Below are positions 7,370 to 15,334 of a DNA stretch of 21,443 nucleotides, one piece after another. A program made the translations under genes and the position numbers. Origin of the DNA: Cyclobacteriaceae bacterium (GTDB lineage: Bacteria; Bacteroidota; Bacteroidia; Cytophagales; Cyclobacteriaceae); assembly GCA_009885605.1 (NCBI GenBank), contig VFKK01000248.1:1-21443 (forward strand), read 5' to 3'. Below the pieces are notes generated by a model. The model made no database searches. It saw only the letters and a list, made by a program, of their open reading frames with translations, and was not told where the DNA came from. Numbering within the stretch: the first letter of the stretch is position 1; each line of letters opens with the position of its first letter.

Positions 7370-8209
7370 ATGTTTTTCTTCAGACTGCTGTCTTACCTGC
7401 CTCTTCCGATATTATACCTGTTTTCAGATTTATTGTATTTGGTTGCCAGGTTTGTGATTGGCTACCGCAAAAAAGTTATCGAGGAAAATTTGAGATCTGC
7501 TTTCCCGGAGAAATCGGAAGCAGAACGAAAAAAGATCCGAAACAAGTTTTATCGGAATTTCACTGATTCCTTTGCCGAGACAATAAAGATTCTGACCATA
7601 TCAGAAGATGAAATGAGAAGAAGGTTTCATCTGGTAAACCAGGATTTGCCTGACGCCGCAGTAAAAGGAGGAACCAGCGCTATCATGACGGCAGGTCATC
7701 TTTTCAATTGGGAAATGGCCATCGTCGCAATCGCTCTGAATTCCGAAGTCGTGGCAGAAACGGTTTATTTGAAAGTGAATAATCCGTTTTTCAACCGATT
7801 AATCTTGAATATCCGGACGCATTTTGGAGGCGTGATGACTGAGAAAAGGGATTTTAGAAAAAGTATGATTACGATGAGAAACTCCCCTCGGATTGTTCAG
7901 CTTGCCTCTGACCAAAGACCTTCAAGTTCGGAAAACCGATACCAACGGGAATTTATGAATCGGCCGGCGGTGTTCTTTGAAGGCGCGGAGTTTTTGGCAA
8001 AAAAAATGAAGCTTCCGGTGTTTTTCGGAACAGTGACCAAAGTCAGGCGAGGGCATTATTCACTTGAAATGTCCAATTTGGCGTCTCCCCCCTATGATTC
8101 TGCCCAGCCACATAGCATTACAGATGCGTTCTGCAAAAAACTGGAAGAAAATATCCGATTACAGCCTGAATTATATTTGTGGAGTCATAAGCGATGGAAG
8201 ATTTCCTGA
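7370..8209 (+). CDS. HtrB/LpxL-family lipid A-type acyltransferase
   Basis: A 279-residue inner-membrane acyltransferase with one N-terminal hydrophobic segment (LLSYLPLPILYLFSDLLYL). The catalytic HxxxxE/D motif of the family is seen as H110-LFNW-E115 within TAGHLFNWEMA. Other family-like blocks are RPSSSENRYQREFMNRPAVFFEGAEFLA, where the enzyme would grip the lipid acceptor, and the C-terminal LWSHKRWK, close to the family's usual W.HRRWK. It should transfer an acyl chain onto lipid A or a related lipid at the cytoplasmic face; the exact acyl position cannot be read. The start is the ATG at 7370; an in-frame TTG at 7361 is less likely. The pcrA-like gene follows 33 bases later. Confidence 0.88.
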   Translation: MFFFRLLSYLPLPILYLFSDLLYLVARFVIGYRKKVIEENLRSAFPEKSEAERKKIRNKFYRNFTDSFAETIKILTISEDEMRRRFHLVNQDLPDAAVKGGTSAIMTAGHLFNWEMAIVAIALNSEVVAETVYLKVNNPFFNRLILNIRTHFGGVMTEKRDFRKSMITMRNSPRIVQLASDQRPSSSENRYQREFMNRPAVFFEGAEFLAKKMKLPVFFGTVTKVRRGHYSLEMSNLASPPYDSAQPHSITDAFCKKLEENIRLQPELYLWSHKRWKIS

Positions 8210-8242
8210 ACTTAAGTGTTGATATGTAGAGTTGAAAAATAA

Positions 8243-10501
8243 ATGGATTACCTCAAAAGCTTAAATCCCCAACAGCGCGAAGCTGTAGAACATACTGACG
8301 GACCGGTGATGATCATCGCAGGTGCAGGCTCGGGCAAAACCCGGGTACTTACCTATCGCATTGCCCACCTCATCCATGCTAAAGGAGTCGACGCTTTCAA
8401 TATTCTCTCGCTGACTTTTACAAATAAAGCAGCAGCCGAGATGAAGCATCGAATCGAATCTCTGGCAGGACTCGATGCTCGAAATACCTGGATGGGAACT
8501 TTTCACTCTGTATTTGCTAAAATCCTTCGAGTCGAAGCACATAAAATTGGCTACCCTCCCAACTTCACCATATACGATTCGGACGATTCCAAATCACTTC
8601 TTCGCACCTTGGTGAAAGAACTTCGGCTTGATGATAAAGTCTACAAACCGAGCGTCGTGCTTTCCCGGATTTCCGGGGCAAAAAACCGCTTGATTTCCTG
8701 GCAGACTTATCAAAATGACCCTTTTGTGAAAGCGGATGACGAAGCTGCCATGAAGCCGAGACTTGGGGAAATCTATCAGCGCTATCAGGATCGCCTCTTC
8801 AAAGCCGGAGCGATGGATTTTGACGATTTGCTTTTCAATACGAATGTACTTTTCCGGGATCATCCTGAAGTCCTCAACAAATACCAGCAGCGATTCAAAT
8901 ACGTGATGGTGGACGAGTTTCAGGATACCAACCTTTCGCAGTACCTGATTACCAAAAAACTCGCCGCCGTCCACCAGAATATCTGTGTGGTGGGAGACGA
9001 TGCACAAAGTATCTACGCTTTCCGCGGCGCGGATATTCAGAACATTCTGAACTTTGAAAAAGATTATCCGGACCTGTTTGTGGTGAAATTGGAGCAAAAT
9101 TACCGCTCCACCAAAACCATCGTGGAAGCTGCAAACTCGATCATTGACAAAAATAAAGCGCAGCTCAAAAAGCTAGTTTGGACTTCCAATCCGGAAGGCG
9201 ACTTGATCGAACTCATCAAAGCAACTTCGGATAATGAGGAAGGAAGGATAGTCGCGACGACTATATTCGAAGAGAAAAACAACAAGAAACTCAACAACAG
9301 AGATTTCGCGATCCTCTATCGAACTAACTCTCAGTCGAGATCGATGGAAGAAGCTCTTCGTAAATTAAACTTGACATACAAGATTGTCGGAGGACTTTCC
9401 TTTTATCAGCGAAAGGAAATCAAAGACATCATGGCATACATGAGATTCACGGTTAATCCCTCGGATGAAGAAGCTTTCAAGCGAATCATCAATTATCCAA
9501 AACGTGGAATCGGAGATACCTCGGTGGAAAAAATCCTGGTTTCAGCCTACGAGCACGACATTCCGCTTTGGGATGTAGTTCAGAACGCACATAGCTTTTT
9601 GGGTGGAAAAGCAGGGAATTCAGTATTTGATTTCTCTACCACAATCAAATCATTCCAGATTGAAGTAGAGAGGAAAGACGCTTTTGAAGCAGCAAGCACC
9701 ATAGCAAAGCAAAGTGGACTTTTGCGAGAGCTGTATGAAGACAAAACCATCGAAGGCCTCAACCGGTACGAAAACGTACAGGAACTCCTGAATGCAATCA
9801 AAGAATACGTCGACAATCCGGAAAACCCGGAGAAAAATCTCGGAGCGTTCCTTCAGGAAATCGCCTTGCTGTCCGACAACGATCAGGACAAAGACAAATC
9901 TGACGCGATCACACTGATGACGATTCACTCCTCCAAAGGCCTGGAGTTTAAGCAGGTTTTTGTGGTGGGTATGGAAGAGGATTTATTTCCTTCTCAGATG
10001 ATGATGCAAAGCCGGGAAGATCTGGAGGAAGAGCGTCGGCTTTTCTACGTGGCGACCACCCGTGCGATGGATAAATTATACCTGACTTATGCGCTTACAC
10101 GCTATCGATACGGACGATTGCTAAATTGTGAACCAAGTCGATTCCTCGAAGAAGTAGATCCTGCCTGCATCAAAGTGAACAAACGGATGACTTCCCGTGA
10201 GATGCCCGGCGCTTTCAGAAGTGAAGGCTTACCCGGAAGTTCGGGATTTATCGGAATCAAAAAGCAACCTGAAAACCGTGTCGCTACGACGATGAAGCTC
10301 CATGATGCGGGACCGGATTTCAAACCCTCAAATACCAATAACCTCAGAGTGGACCAACTCGTGGAGCATCCAAAATTTGGTTTTGGTAAGGTTCAAAAAA
10401 TTGAAACAGAAGGACTTAATAAAAAAGCAAGCATTCAATTTGAGCATTTTGGGGAGAAAACATTATTACTTAGCTTTGCAAAGCTCAGAATTATAGACTA
10501 A
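8243..10501 (+). CDS. pcrA: PcrA/UvrD-type ATP-dependent 3'-5' DNA helicase
   Basis: An SF1A helicase of 752 residues with all motifs in order: the Q motif LNPQQREAV, Walker A GAGSGKT (27-33), GTFHSVFAKIL, DFDDLL, Walker B DEFQD (starting at D224), GDDAQSIYAFRGA, EQNYRST, TLMTIHSSKGLEF and motif VI EEERRLFYVATTRA (595-608). The C-terminus carries a compact domain beginning VDQLVEHPKFGFGKV, like the Tudor-type tail of PcrA that contacts RNA polymerase. It would unwind DNA in the cytoplasm during nucleotide excision repair and conflict resolution. PcrA and UvrD are not cleanly separable here; the tail favours PcrA. The ATG at 8243 gives a start just before the Q motif. Confidence 0.94.
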   Translation: MDYLKSLNPQQREAVEHTDGPVMIIAGAGSGKTRVLTYRIAHLIHAKGVDAFNILSLTFTNKAAAEMKHRIESLAGLDARNTWMGTFHSVFAKILRVEAHKIGYPPNFTIYDSDDSKSLLRTLVKELRLDDKVYKPSVVLSRISGAKNRLISWQTYQNDPFVKADDEAAMKPRLGEIYQRYQDRLFKAGAMDFDDLLFNTNVLFRDHPEVLNKYQQRFKYVMVDEFQDTNLSQYLITKKLAAVHQNICVVGDDAQSIYAFRGADIQNILNFEKDYPDLFVVKLEQNYRSTKTIVEAANSIIDKNKAQLKKLVWTSNPEGDLIELIKATSDNEEGRIVATTIFEEKNNKKLNNRDFAILYRTNSQSRSMEEALRKLNLTYKIVGGLSFYQRKEIKDIMAYMRFTVNPSDEEAFKRIINYPKRGIGDTSVEKILVSAYEHDIPLWDVVQNAHSFLGGKAGNSVFDFSTTIKSFQIEVERKDAFEAASTIAKQSGLLRELYEDKTIEGLNRYENVQELLNAIKEYVDNPENPEKNLGAFLQEIALLSDNDQDKDKSDAITLMTIHSSKGLEFKQVFVVGMEEDLFPSQMMMQSREDLEEERRLFYVATTRAMDKLYLTYALTRYRYGRLLNCEPSRFLEEVDPACIKVNKRMTSREMPGAFRSEGLPGSSGFIGIKKQPENRVATTMKLHDAGPDFKPSNTNNLRVDQLVEHPKFGFGKVQKIETEGLNKKASIQFEHFGEKTLLLSFAKLRIID

Positions 10502-10518
10502 TCACTCGCCGCCTGCCT

Positions 10519-10549
10519 TTTGGTAATTTTTTTATTACCTTATACTGTG
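10519..10549 (+). promoter_or_regulatory. candidate Bacteroidota promoter with a palindromic spacer, upstream of the DUF4290 gene
   Basis: TTTG at 10519-10522 is followed after 18 bases by TATACTGTG at 10541-10549, close to the Bacteroidota -33 TTTG / -7 TAnnTTTG pattern. The spacer contains a perfect inverted repeat, GGTAAT (10522-10527) and ATTACC (10534-10539), separated by six T. The repeat could be an operator or a weak hairpin ending the upstream helicase gene, whose stop is 20 bases before it. Confidence 0.4.
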
Positions 10550-10556
10550 CAAAAAT

Positions 10557-10562
10557 AGGAGG
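10557..10562 (+). promoter_or_regulatory. strong Shine-Dalgarno site for the DUF4290 gene
   Basis: AGGAGG lies four bases before the ATG at 10567. Such a full match is unusual in this window, where most genes lack a clear site, and it fixes the start of the DUF4290 gene. Confidence 0.6.
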
Positions 10563-10566
10563 CAAC

Positions 10567-11244
10567 ATGGAGCATTTTGAACCTGACAAACAACGACTTA
10601 TTTTGAAAGAATACGGCAAAAATATTCAACGCCTGGTGGATCATATCACGGCTATTGAAGACCGCGAAAAGCGCACCCAAAGCGCCTACACTGTCATCGA
10701 GATCATCAAACAACTGAATCCTAACATGAAAGCGGAGACAGATCAGAAGCTTTGGGATGACGTGTATATCATGTCTGATTTCAAGTTGGACATCGACGCT
10801 CCTTTTCCGATGCCTGAAAAAGAACTTTTGGGGAAAAGACCCCAGCCAATTGGCTATCCAAAAGGTGAAGTAAAATTCAAACATTATGGCAGAAACATCG
10901 AAAAACTAATCGAAAAGGCGATCGAAATAGAAAATGACGAAGAGCAGGAAGCTGCAATCATTTTCATCGGTCAGCTGATGAGAAGTTTTCACTCTACCTG
11001 GAACAGAGAGAATTTTGACGATGGGATCATCCTCGACGATATCAAAACTCTCTCAAAAGGCAGACTTCATATCGATCTTGAAAAAGTCCGTGAAAACAGC
11101 CTTTTCGAATCCAACACAAGAAGAGATTTCAAAATCCCTCATATCGAAGAGGAGCATAGCAAAAAAAGCAACCGGAATAATCATATCAAACGTCGACCAA
11201 GTGGTGGTGGTGGCGGCCATATCAACAAAAAACGTAGAAATTAA
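10567..11244 (+). CDS. DUF4290 family protein
   Basis: A 225-residue cytoplasmic protein with no signal peptide or membrane segment. I recognise it as the Bacteroidota DUF4290 family from its opening (LKEYGKNIQRLVDHI), its later partial echo HYGRNIEKLIEKAIEI, and its place before murA. The two similar segments (about residues 14-30 and 102-118) suggest an internal duplication of a helical unit. The C-terminus is a basic, Gly-rich tail (KRRPSGGGGGHINKKRRN) likely to be disordered and perhaps nucleic-acid binding. Its stop overlaps the murA start by one base (TAATG), which suggests translational coupling. No biochemical function is known to me. Confidence 0.85.
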   Translation: MEHFEPDKQRLILKEYGKNIQRLVDHITAIEDREKRTQSAYTVIEIIKQLNPNMKAETDQKLWDDVYIMSDFKLDIDAPFPMPEKELLGKRPQPIGYPKGEVKFKHYGRNIEKLIEKAIEIENDEEQEAAIIFIGQLMRSFHSTWNRENFDDGIILDDIKTLSKGRLHIDLEKVRENSLFESNTRRDFKIPHIEEEHSKKSNRNNHIKRRPSGGGGGHINKKRRN

Positions 11245-12551
11245 TGGCATCATTCCGGGTCAAAGGAGGAATTAAGCTGAAAGGCGAAATCATTCCTCAA
11301 GGAGCAAAAAATGAAGCTCTTCAAATCCTTTGTGCGGTATTGCTTACTGCCGAGAAAGTCACCATCAATAAAGTTCCTAACATCCGCGACGTCAATAAAC
11401 TCATCGAGTTGCTTGGTGATATGGGCGTGAAGGTGAGTCAAAATGGTCCTGAATCTTACACTTTTCAAGCAGATGATGTAAATCTTGCTTATCTGGAAAC
11501 TGAAGATTTCCTTAAAAAAGCTTCAGCACTCAGGGGTTCCGTCATGATTCTTGGTCCCTTATTGACAAGATTTGGAACGGGTAAACTTTCTAAGCCGGGT
11601 GGAGATAAAATTGGTCGGAGAAGAATGGATACTCACTTTTTTGGTTTCCAAAAGCTGGGTGCCGAATTCCATTACGATTCCAAAAATGAGATTTTTCACA
11701 TCGATGGTAAAAATCTGAAAGGAGCTTACATGCTTCTCGATGAGGCTTCTGTCACCGGAACTGCCAATATCATCATGGCAGCTGTGATGGCTGAGGGAAA
11801 AACAACCATCTACAACGCGGCCTGTGAACCTTATCTTCAGCAGCTTTGTGATATGCTGAATCGCATGGGTGCAAAAATCACCGGTGTTGGCTCCAACTTG
11901 CTTTACATTGACGGCGTCGAAAAACTAGGAGGAACAGACCACACCATGCTTCCGGACATGATCGAGATCGGTTCTTTCATTGGTCTCGCGGCCATGACTC
12001 AATCAGAAATTACCATCAAGGATTGTCAGATCCATCGACTTGGAATCATTCCTGAGACTTTCCGCAGGATGGGAATCAAATTGGAATTCAGAGGAGATGA
12101 TATTTTCGTTCCCGCTCAAAAGCATTACGAAATTGAGACTTTCATTGATGGCTCCATTCTTACTGTTGCCGATGCTATCTGGCCGGGATTTACTCCTGAC
12201 TTGCTCAGCATCGTTTTAGTGACTGCAACTCAAGCCAAAGGAACCGTGCTAGTGCATCAGAAAATGTTTGAATCCAGACTCTTTTTCGTCGATAAATTGA
12301 TTGACATGGGAGCACAGATCATTCTTTGTGATCCACACCGAGCGACTGTAATTGGATTGGACCGGAAATATCCGCTTCGAGGCGTAAGAATGACTTCCCC
12401 GGATATCCGTGCGGGAGTATCTCTTTTGATTGCGGCCCTGTCTGCCACCGGAACTTCTGTCATCGACAACATCGAGCAAATCGACCGGGGCTACCAATAC
12501 ATTGATCAGCGATTGAATGCGCTGGGAGCAGAAATCGAACGCCTGCCATAA
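11244..12551 (+). CDS. murA: UDP-N-acetylglucosamine 1-carboxyvinyltransferase, Asp-type (fosfomycin-insensitive form)
   Basis: Catalyses the first committed step of peptidoglycan synthesis, joining enolpyruvate from PEP to UDP-GlcNAc in the cytoplasm. The 435 residues span the two-domain EPSP-synthase fold. K22-N23 of the active site are present, as are the domain-two blocks WPGFTPDLLS (carrying the catalytic Asp) and DIRAGVSLLIAAL (carrying the PEP-binding Arg). The loop that in E. coli reads PGGC reads PGGD here, with D121 (codon 11604-11606) at the position of Cys115, the residue alkylated by fosfomycin. Asp at this site is known from other MurAs to keep activity and give intrinsic resistance. 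The gene overlaps DUF4290 by one base and ends at a strong terminator. Confidence 0.95.
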   Translation: MASFRVKGGIKLKGEIIPQGAKNEALQILCAVLLTAEKVTINKVPNIRDVNKLIELLGDMGVKVSQNGPESYTFQADDVNLAYLETEDFLKKASALRGSVMILGPLLTRFGTGKLSKPGGDKIGRRRMDTHFFGFQKLGAEFHYDSKNEIFHIDGKNLKGAYMLLDEASVTGTANIIMAAVMAEGKTTIYNAACEPYLQQLCDMLNRMGAKITGVGSNLLYIDGVEKLGGTDHTMLPDMIEIGSFIGLAAMTQSEITIKDCQIHRLGIIPETFRRMGIKLEFRGDDIFVPAQKHYEIETFIDGSILTVADAIWPGFTPDLLSIVLVTATQAKGTVLVHQKMFESRLFFVDKLIDMGAQIILCDPHRATVIGLDRKYPLRGVRMTSPDIRAGVSLLIAALSATGTSVIDNIEQIDRGYQYIDQRLNALGAEIERLP

Positions 12552-12555
12552 TCTC

Positions 12556-12586
12556 AAAGGGAGCTTTTCAAAGCTCCTTTTTTTTT
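12556..12586 (+). terminator. rho-independent terminator after murA
   Basis: GGAGCTTT (12560-12567) pairs with AAAGCTCC (12570-12577) across a two-base loop, and the stem extends outward through A-T pairs. It is followed by a run of T to 12586, starting a few bases after the murA stop. Confidence 0.9.
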
Positions 12587-12608
12587 ATCTGAGCCCATAA
12601 AAAACGCC

Positions 12609-12649
12609 ATTTTCAGGTATTCTCTCTCCAAAGAAACTCACCTGAAAAT
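12609..12649. repeat. 10-bp inverted repeat in the gap before the dehydratase gene
   Basis: ATTTTCAGGT (12609-12618) and ACCTGAAAAT (12640-12649) are perfect reverse complements 21 bases apart, followed by further T. It lies about 110 bases before the dehydratase start and after the murA terminator. It could be an operator, a leader-RNA hairpin or a second terminator. The rest of 12587-12757 shows nothing else clear. Confidence 0.5.
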
Positions 12650-12757
12650 TTTTGATCGGAAGAAGAAGCATTTTTCACGAAGTATATCTGGCTCAGCTTA
12701 TCTCCTTTCCATTTTTTTGGTAACTTCTGAGCTCAAAGCTCAACCCAGTTTAACCCT

Positions 12758-14476
12758 ATGACTAAGAAAAAACTCCGAAGCCAGGAATGGTACGGACGTA
12801 CCGGAAAAGACGGATTTATCTACAGATCCTGGATGAAAAACCAGGGATTTCCACACCATCTTTTTGAAGGAGATAAACCCGTCATCGGAATTTGTAATAC
12901 CTGGTCCGAACTCACCCCTTGCAATGCTCACTTCCGCGATTTAGCAGAAGCTCTCAAGCGTGGAATCTGGGAAGCCGGCGGTTTCCCGCTGGAATTCCCC
13001 GTGATGTCGCTCGGTGAATGCTCGATCAAACCAACCGCAATGCTTTTCCGAAACCTGGCCAGCATGGACGTAGAGGAAAGCATCCGGGCCAACCCAATGG
13101 ATGGTGTGGTGTTGATGTGCGGCTGTGATAAAACCACTCCTTCTTTGGTGATGGGTGCGGCTTCCGTCGACATACCTGCGATGGTACTTTCCGGCGGACC
13201 GATGCTTGTGGGAAGATTTAAAGGAAAGAAAATTGGCACTTCCGACATCTGGAGGTTTGCCGAGGAATATAAATTAGGCAAACTCAGTCAGGAAGAATTC
13301 ATAGAAGCGGAATCCGCGATGTCGCGATCTGTAGGACACTGTGCACCGATGGGTACCGCCTCCACCATGGCAGGAATGGTCGAAGCGCTCGGGTTGTCTT
13401 TGCCGGATAATGCAACGATACCGGCTGCTGATTCACGAAGGAAAGTTTTGGCACACATGACCGGGATTCGAATCGTGGAAATGGTAAAAGAGGATCTTAA
13501 AATGAGTCAGATTCTGACCCGGAAAGCCTTTGAAAATGCCATCATGGTCAATGCAGCTTTGGGTGGATCGACCAATTTTATCCTTCACCTGACAGCGATT
13601 GCCAAGAGAATAGGAGTGCCTTTGGACCTGGAAGATTTTGATCATTTCTCTTCGAAAATCCCCCTAATTGCCAACGTGCAGCCTTCAGGTGAAAACTGGG
13701 TGGAAGACCTTTTCTACGCCGGCGGACTTCCTGCGGTAATGAAGGAAATTGAAAAATTCCTTCATACTGATGCGATCACCGCCAATGGAAAAACCATCGG
13801 ACAAAATATCGAAAAAGCCGAATGCTACGATCGCAATCTGATCGGAACCGTCGAGAATCCTATCAAACCGGAATCAGGAATCGCTGTGCTCAAAGGCAAT
13901 CTTTGCCCAAATGGAGCCGTGTTGAAACCATCCGCCGCCAGTCCGCATTTGCTCACTCATACCGGAAGAGCAGTAGTGTTTGAAAACATCGATGACTTCA
14001 AAGCCAGAATCGACAGCCCTGAGCTGGATATTGACGAAACCTGTGTGATGGTCATGAAAAATGTAGGTCCAAAAGGCTATCCAGGAATGCCGGAAGTCGG
14101 CAATATGGCCCTGCCGAAAAAATTGCTGGAAGCGGGAGTTAAAGACATGATTCGGATTTCAGATGGACGAATGAGCGGGACGGGTTATGGAACCGTTGTG
14201 CTTCACGTATCGCCGGAATCTGCTATCGGCGGACCATTGGCTTTTGTGCAGAATGGAGATATGATCGCACTTAATGTTCCTGCAAGAAGTTTGAACCTGT
14301 TAATTTCCGACGAAGAAATGGAAGCCCGAAAAACAGGTTTCAAACCTCTCCAACTTCCGTACGAGAGAGGGTATGTGAATTTGTTTCTTGACAAAGTAAA
14401 TCAGGCTCACGAAGGAGTGGATTTTGATTTCCTTCAGGGAAGTTCCGGCTCAGAAGTGAAGCGCGATTCGCATTAA
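12758..14476 (+). CDS. IlvD/Edd-family dehydratase, pentonate (L-arabinonate/D-xylonate) type
   Basis: An iron-sulfur dehydratase that removes water from a sugar acid to give a 2-keto-3-deoxy acid. The opening (RSQEWYGRTGKDGFIYRSWM, then CNTWSELTPCNAHFRDLAE) is typical of the L-arabinonate/D-xylonate branch rather than of dihydroxy-acid dehydratase in valine synthesis. Probable [2Fe-2S] ligands are Cys55, Cys123 and Cys195. D124-K125 follow the second Cys, as in the Mg and carbamyl-Lys site, and MSGT near Ser473 fits the catalytic Ser. At 572 residues it is normal length. It likely works in a non-phosphorylative pentose pathway, but no aldonate dehydrogenase, lactonase or keto-deoxy-acid enzyme is recognisable beside it, and the exact substrate is inferred. 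Confidence 0.85.
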   Translation: MTKKKLRSQEWYGRTGKDGFIYRSWMKNQGFPHHLFEGDKPVIGICNTWSELTPCNAHFRDLAEALKRGIWEAGGFPLEFPVMSLGECSIKPTAMLFRNLASMDVEESIRANPMDGVVLMCGCDKTTPSLVMGAASVDIPAMVLSGGPMLVGRFKGKKIGTSDIWRFAEEYKLGKLSQEEFIEAESAMSRSVGHCAPMGTASTMAGMVEALGLSLPDNATIPAADSRRKVLAHMTGIRIVEMVKEDLKMSQILTRKAFENAIMVNAALGGSTNFILHLTAIAKRIGVPLDLEDFDHFSSKIPLIANVQPSGENWVEDLFYAGGLPAVMKEIEKFLHTDAITANGKTIGQNIEKAECYDRNLIGTVENPIKPESGIAVLKGNLCPNGAVLKPSAASPHLLTHTGRAVVFENIDDFKARIDSPELDIDETCVMVMKNVGPKGYPGMPEVGNMALPKKLLEAGVKDMIRISDGRMSGTGYGTVVLHVSPESAIGGPLAFVQNGDMIALNVPARSLNLLISDEEMEARKTGFKPLQLPYERGYVNLFLDKVNQAHEGVDFDFLQGSSGSEVKRDSH

Positions 14477-14491
14477 AAATCTAATAAATAC

Positions 14492-14529
14492 CCTCCAGGG
14501 CTTCAGTAATACTTTTGGAACCCTGGAGG
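14492..14529. terminator. inverted repeat after the dehydratase gene, possible terminator or processing hairpin
   Basis: CCTCCAGGG (14492-14500) and CCCTGGAGG (14521-14529) are perfect reverse complements with a 20-base loop. The hairpin starts 15 bases after the dehydratase stop and ends 43 bases before the next start. There is no T run behind it on either strand, so classic rho-independent termination is doubtful. Confidence 0.45.
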
Positions 14530-14572
14530 ATTTATCAAATTGTCAGTTTTCTTTTACCAATATATCCCACCA

Positions 14573-15334
14573 ATGAAAACTCAAAAAGTAGCCATCATCA
14601 CCGGAGCAGGACAGGGAATCGGCTTGGAGATAGCGCGCAAATTAGTGGAGGAAGGCACTCATATCATTCTGAATGACATCGAAAAACGTCTGACTGAGGA
14701 GGCTGTTGCTTCACTTAGCCAGATTGGGAAATCTTCAGTTCTGGGTTGCTCGGGAGACTCTTCCTCAGAGGAAGTTATTTTTGAATTGGTTGATTTGGCA
14801 CTCAGGAATTTTGGAAGAATCGATCAATTAGTGGCTAATGCGGGAATTACACTTTTCGGAAGCTTTTTGGAATATAGTCGAAATGACTTCTTTGAAGTGA
14901 CTCGGGTCAATCAGGCTGGTACTTTTTTTCTGACTCAAGCCGTTGCGCAAGTAATGAAAAATCAGAAATCAGGTGGAGCTATTCTTCTGACTTCTTCCGT
15001 CACTGCTCACCAAAGTCATGCAAACCTTGCGGCTTATGCCATGAGCAAAGCCGCAATCGAAATGCTTGCCAAAAACTTGGTTTTAGAATTGGCTCCTTTG
15101 GGCATCCGAATAAATACAATTGCCCCCGGTGCCACTCTCACCGAGCGAACCGCTTCTGATCCCGATTATGCAAAAACCTGGGCGAAATTAACTCCGCTTG
15201 GAAAACCTGCTGCAGTAAATCAGATTGCAGACGCAGCCGTTTTCTTACTTTCAGACGCAGCAAGCCATATTACCGGTCAAACTCTGATTGTTGACGGAGG
15301 CTGGACAAGTATAAGCCCATCTCCTTATGCATGA
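14573..15334 (+). CDS. short-chain dehydrogenase/reductase
   Basis: A 253-residue classical SDR with the NAD(P) motif TGAGQGIG (10-17), NAG (89-91), and the catalytic Ser in LLTSS (141-142) with Y155-x3-K159. The C-terminal block APGATLTERT and the ending GQTLIVDGGW are also classical. N34-D35 at the end of the second strand favours NAD(H). The ATG at 14573 begins two residues before the first strand; an in-frame TTG at 14540 adds an unnatural leader. It overlaps the next gene by eight bases, so it starts a tightly coupled SDR/ADC-like/SDR group. The substrate is unknown; a sugar or a keto/hydroxy acid is possible given the dehydratase upstream. Confidence 0.9.
   Translation: MKTQKVAIITGAGQGIGLEIARKLVEEGTHIILNDIEKRLTEEAVASLSQIGKSSVLGCSGDSSSEEVIFELVDLALRNFGRIDQLVANAGITLFGSFLEYSRNDFFEVTRVNQAGTFFLTQAVAQVMKNQKSGGAILLTSSVTAHQSHANLAAYAMSKAAIEMLAKNLVLELAPLGIRINTIAPGATLTERTASDPDYAKTWAKLTPLGKPAAVNQIADAAVFLLSDAASHITGQTLIVDGGWTSISPSPYA

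Noticed and set aside
8594..9097. A 167-codon open frame on the minus strand inside the helicase gene
   Set aside because: The plus strand has a continuous PcrA helicase with every motif; the antisense frame has no family-like pattern.
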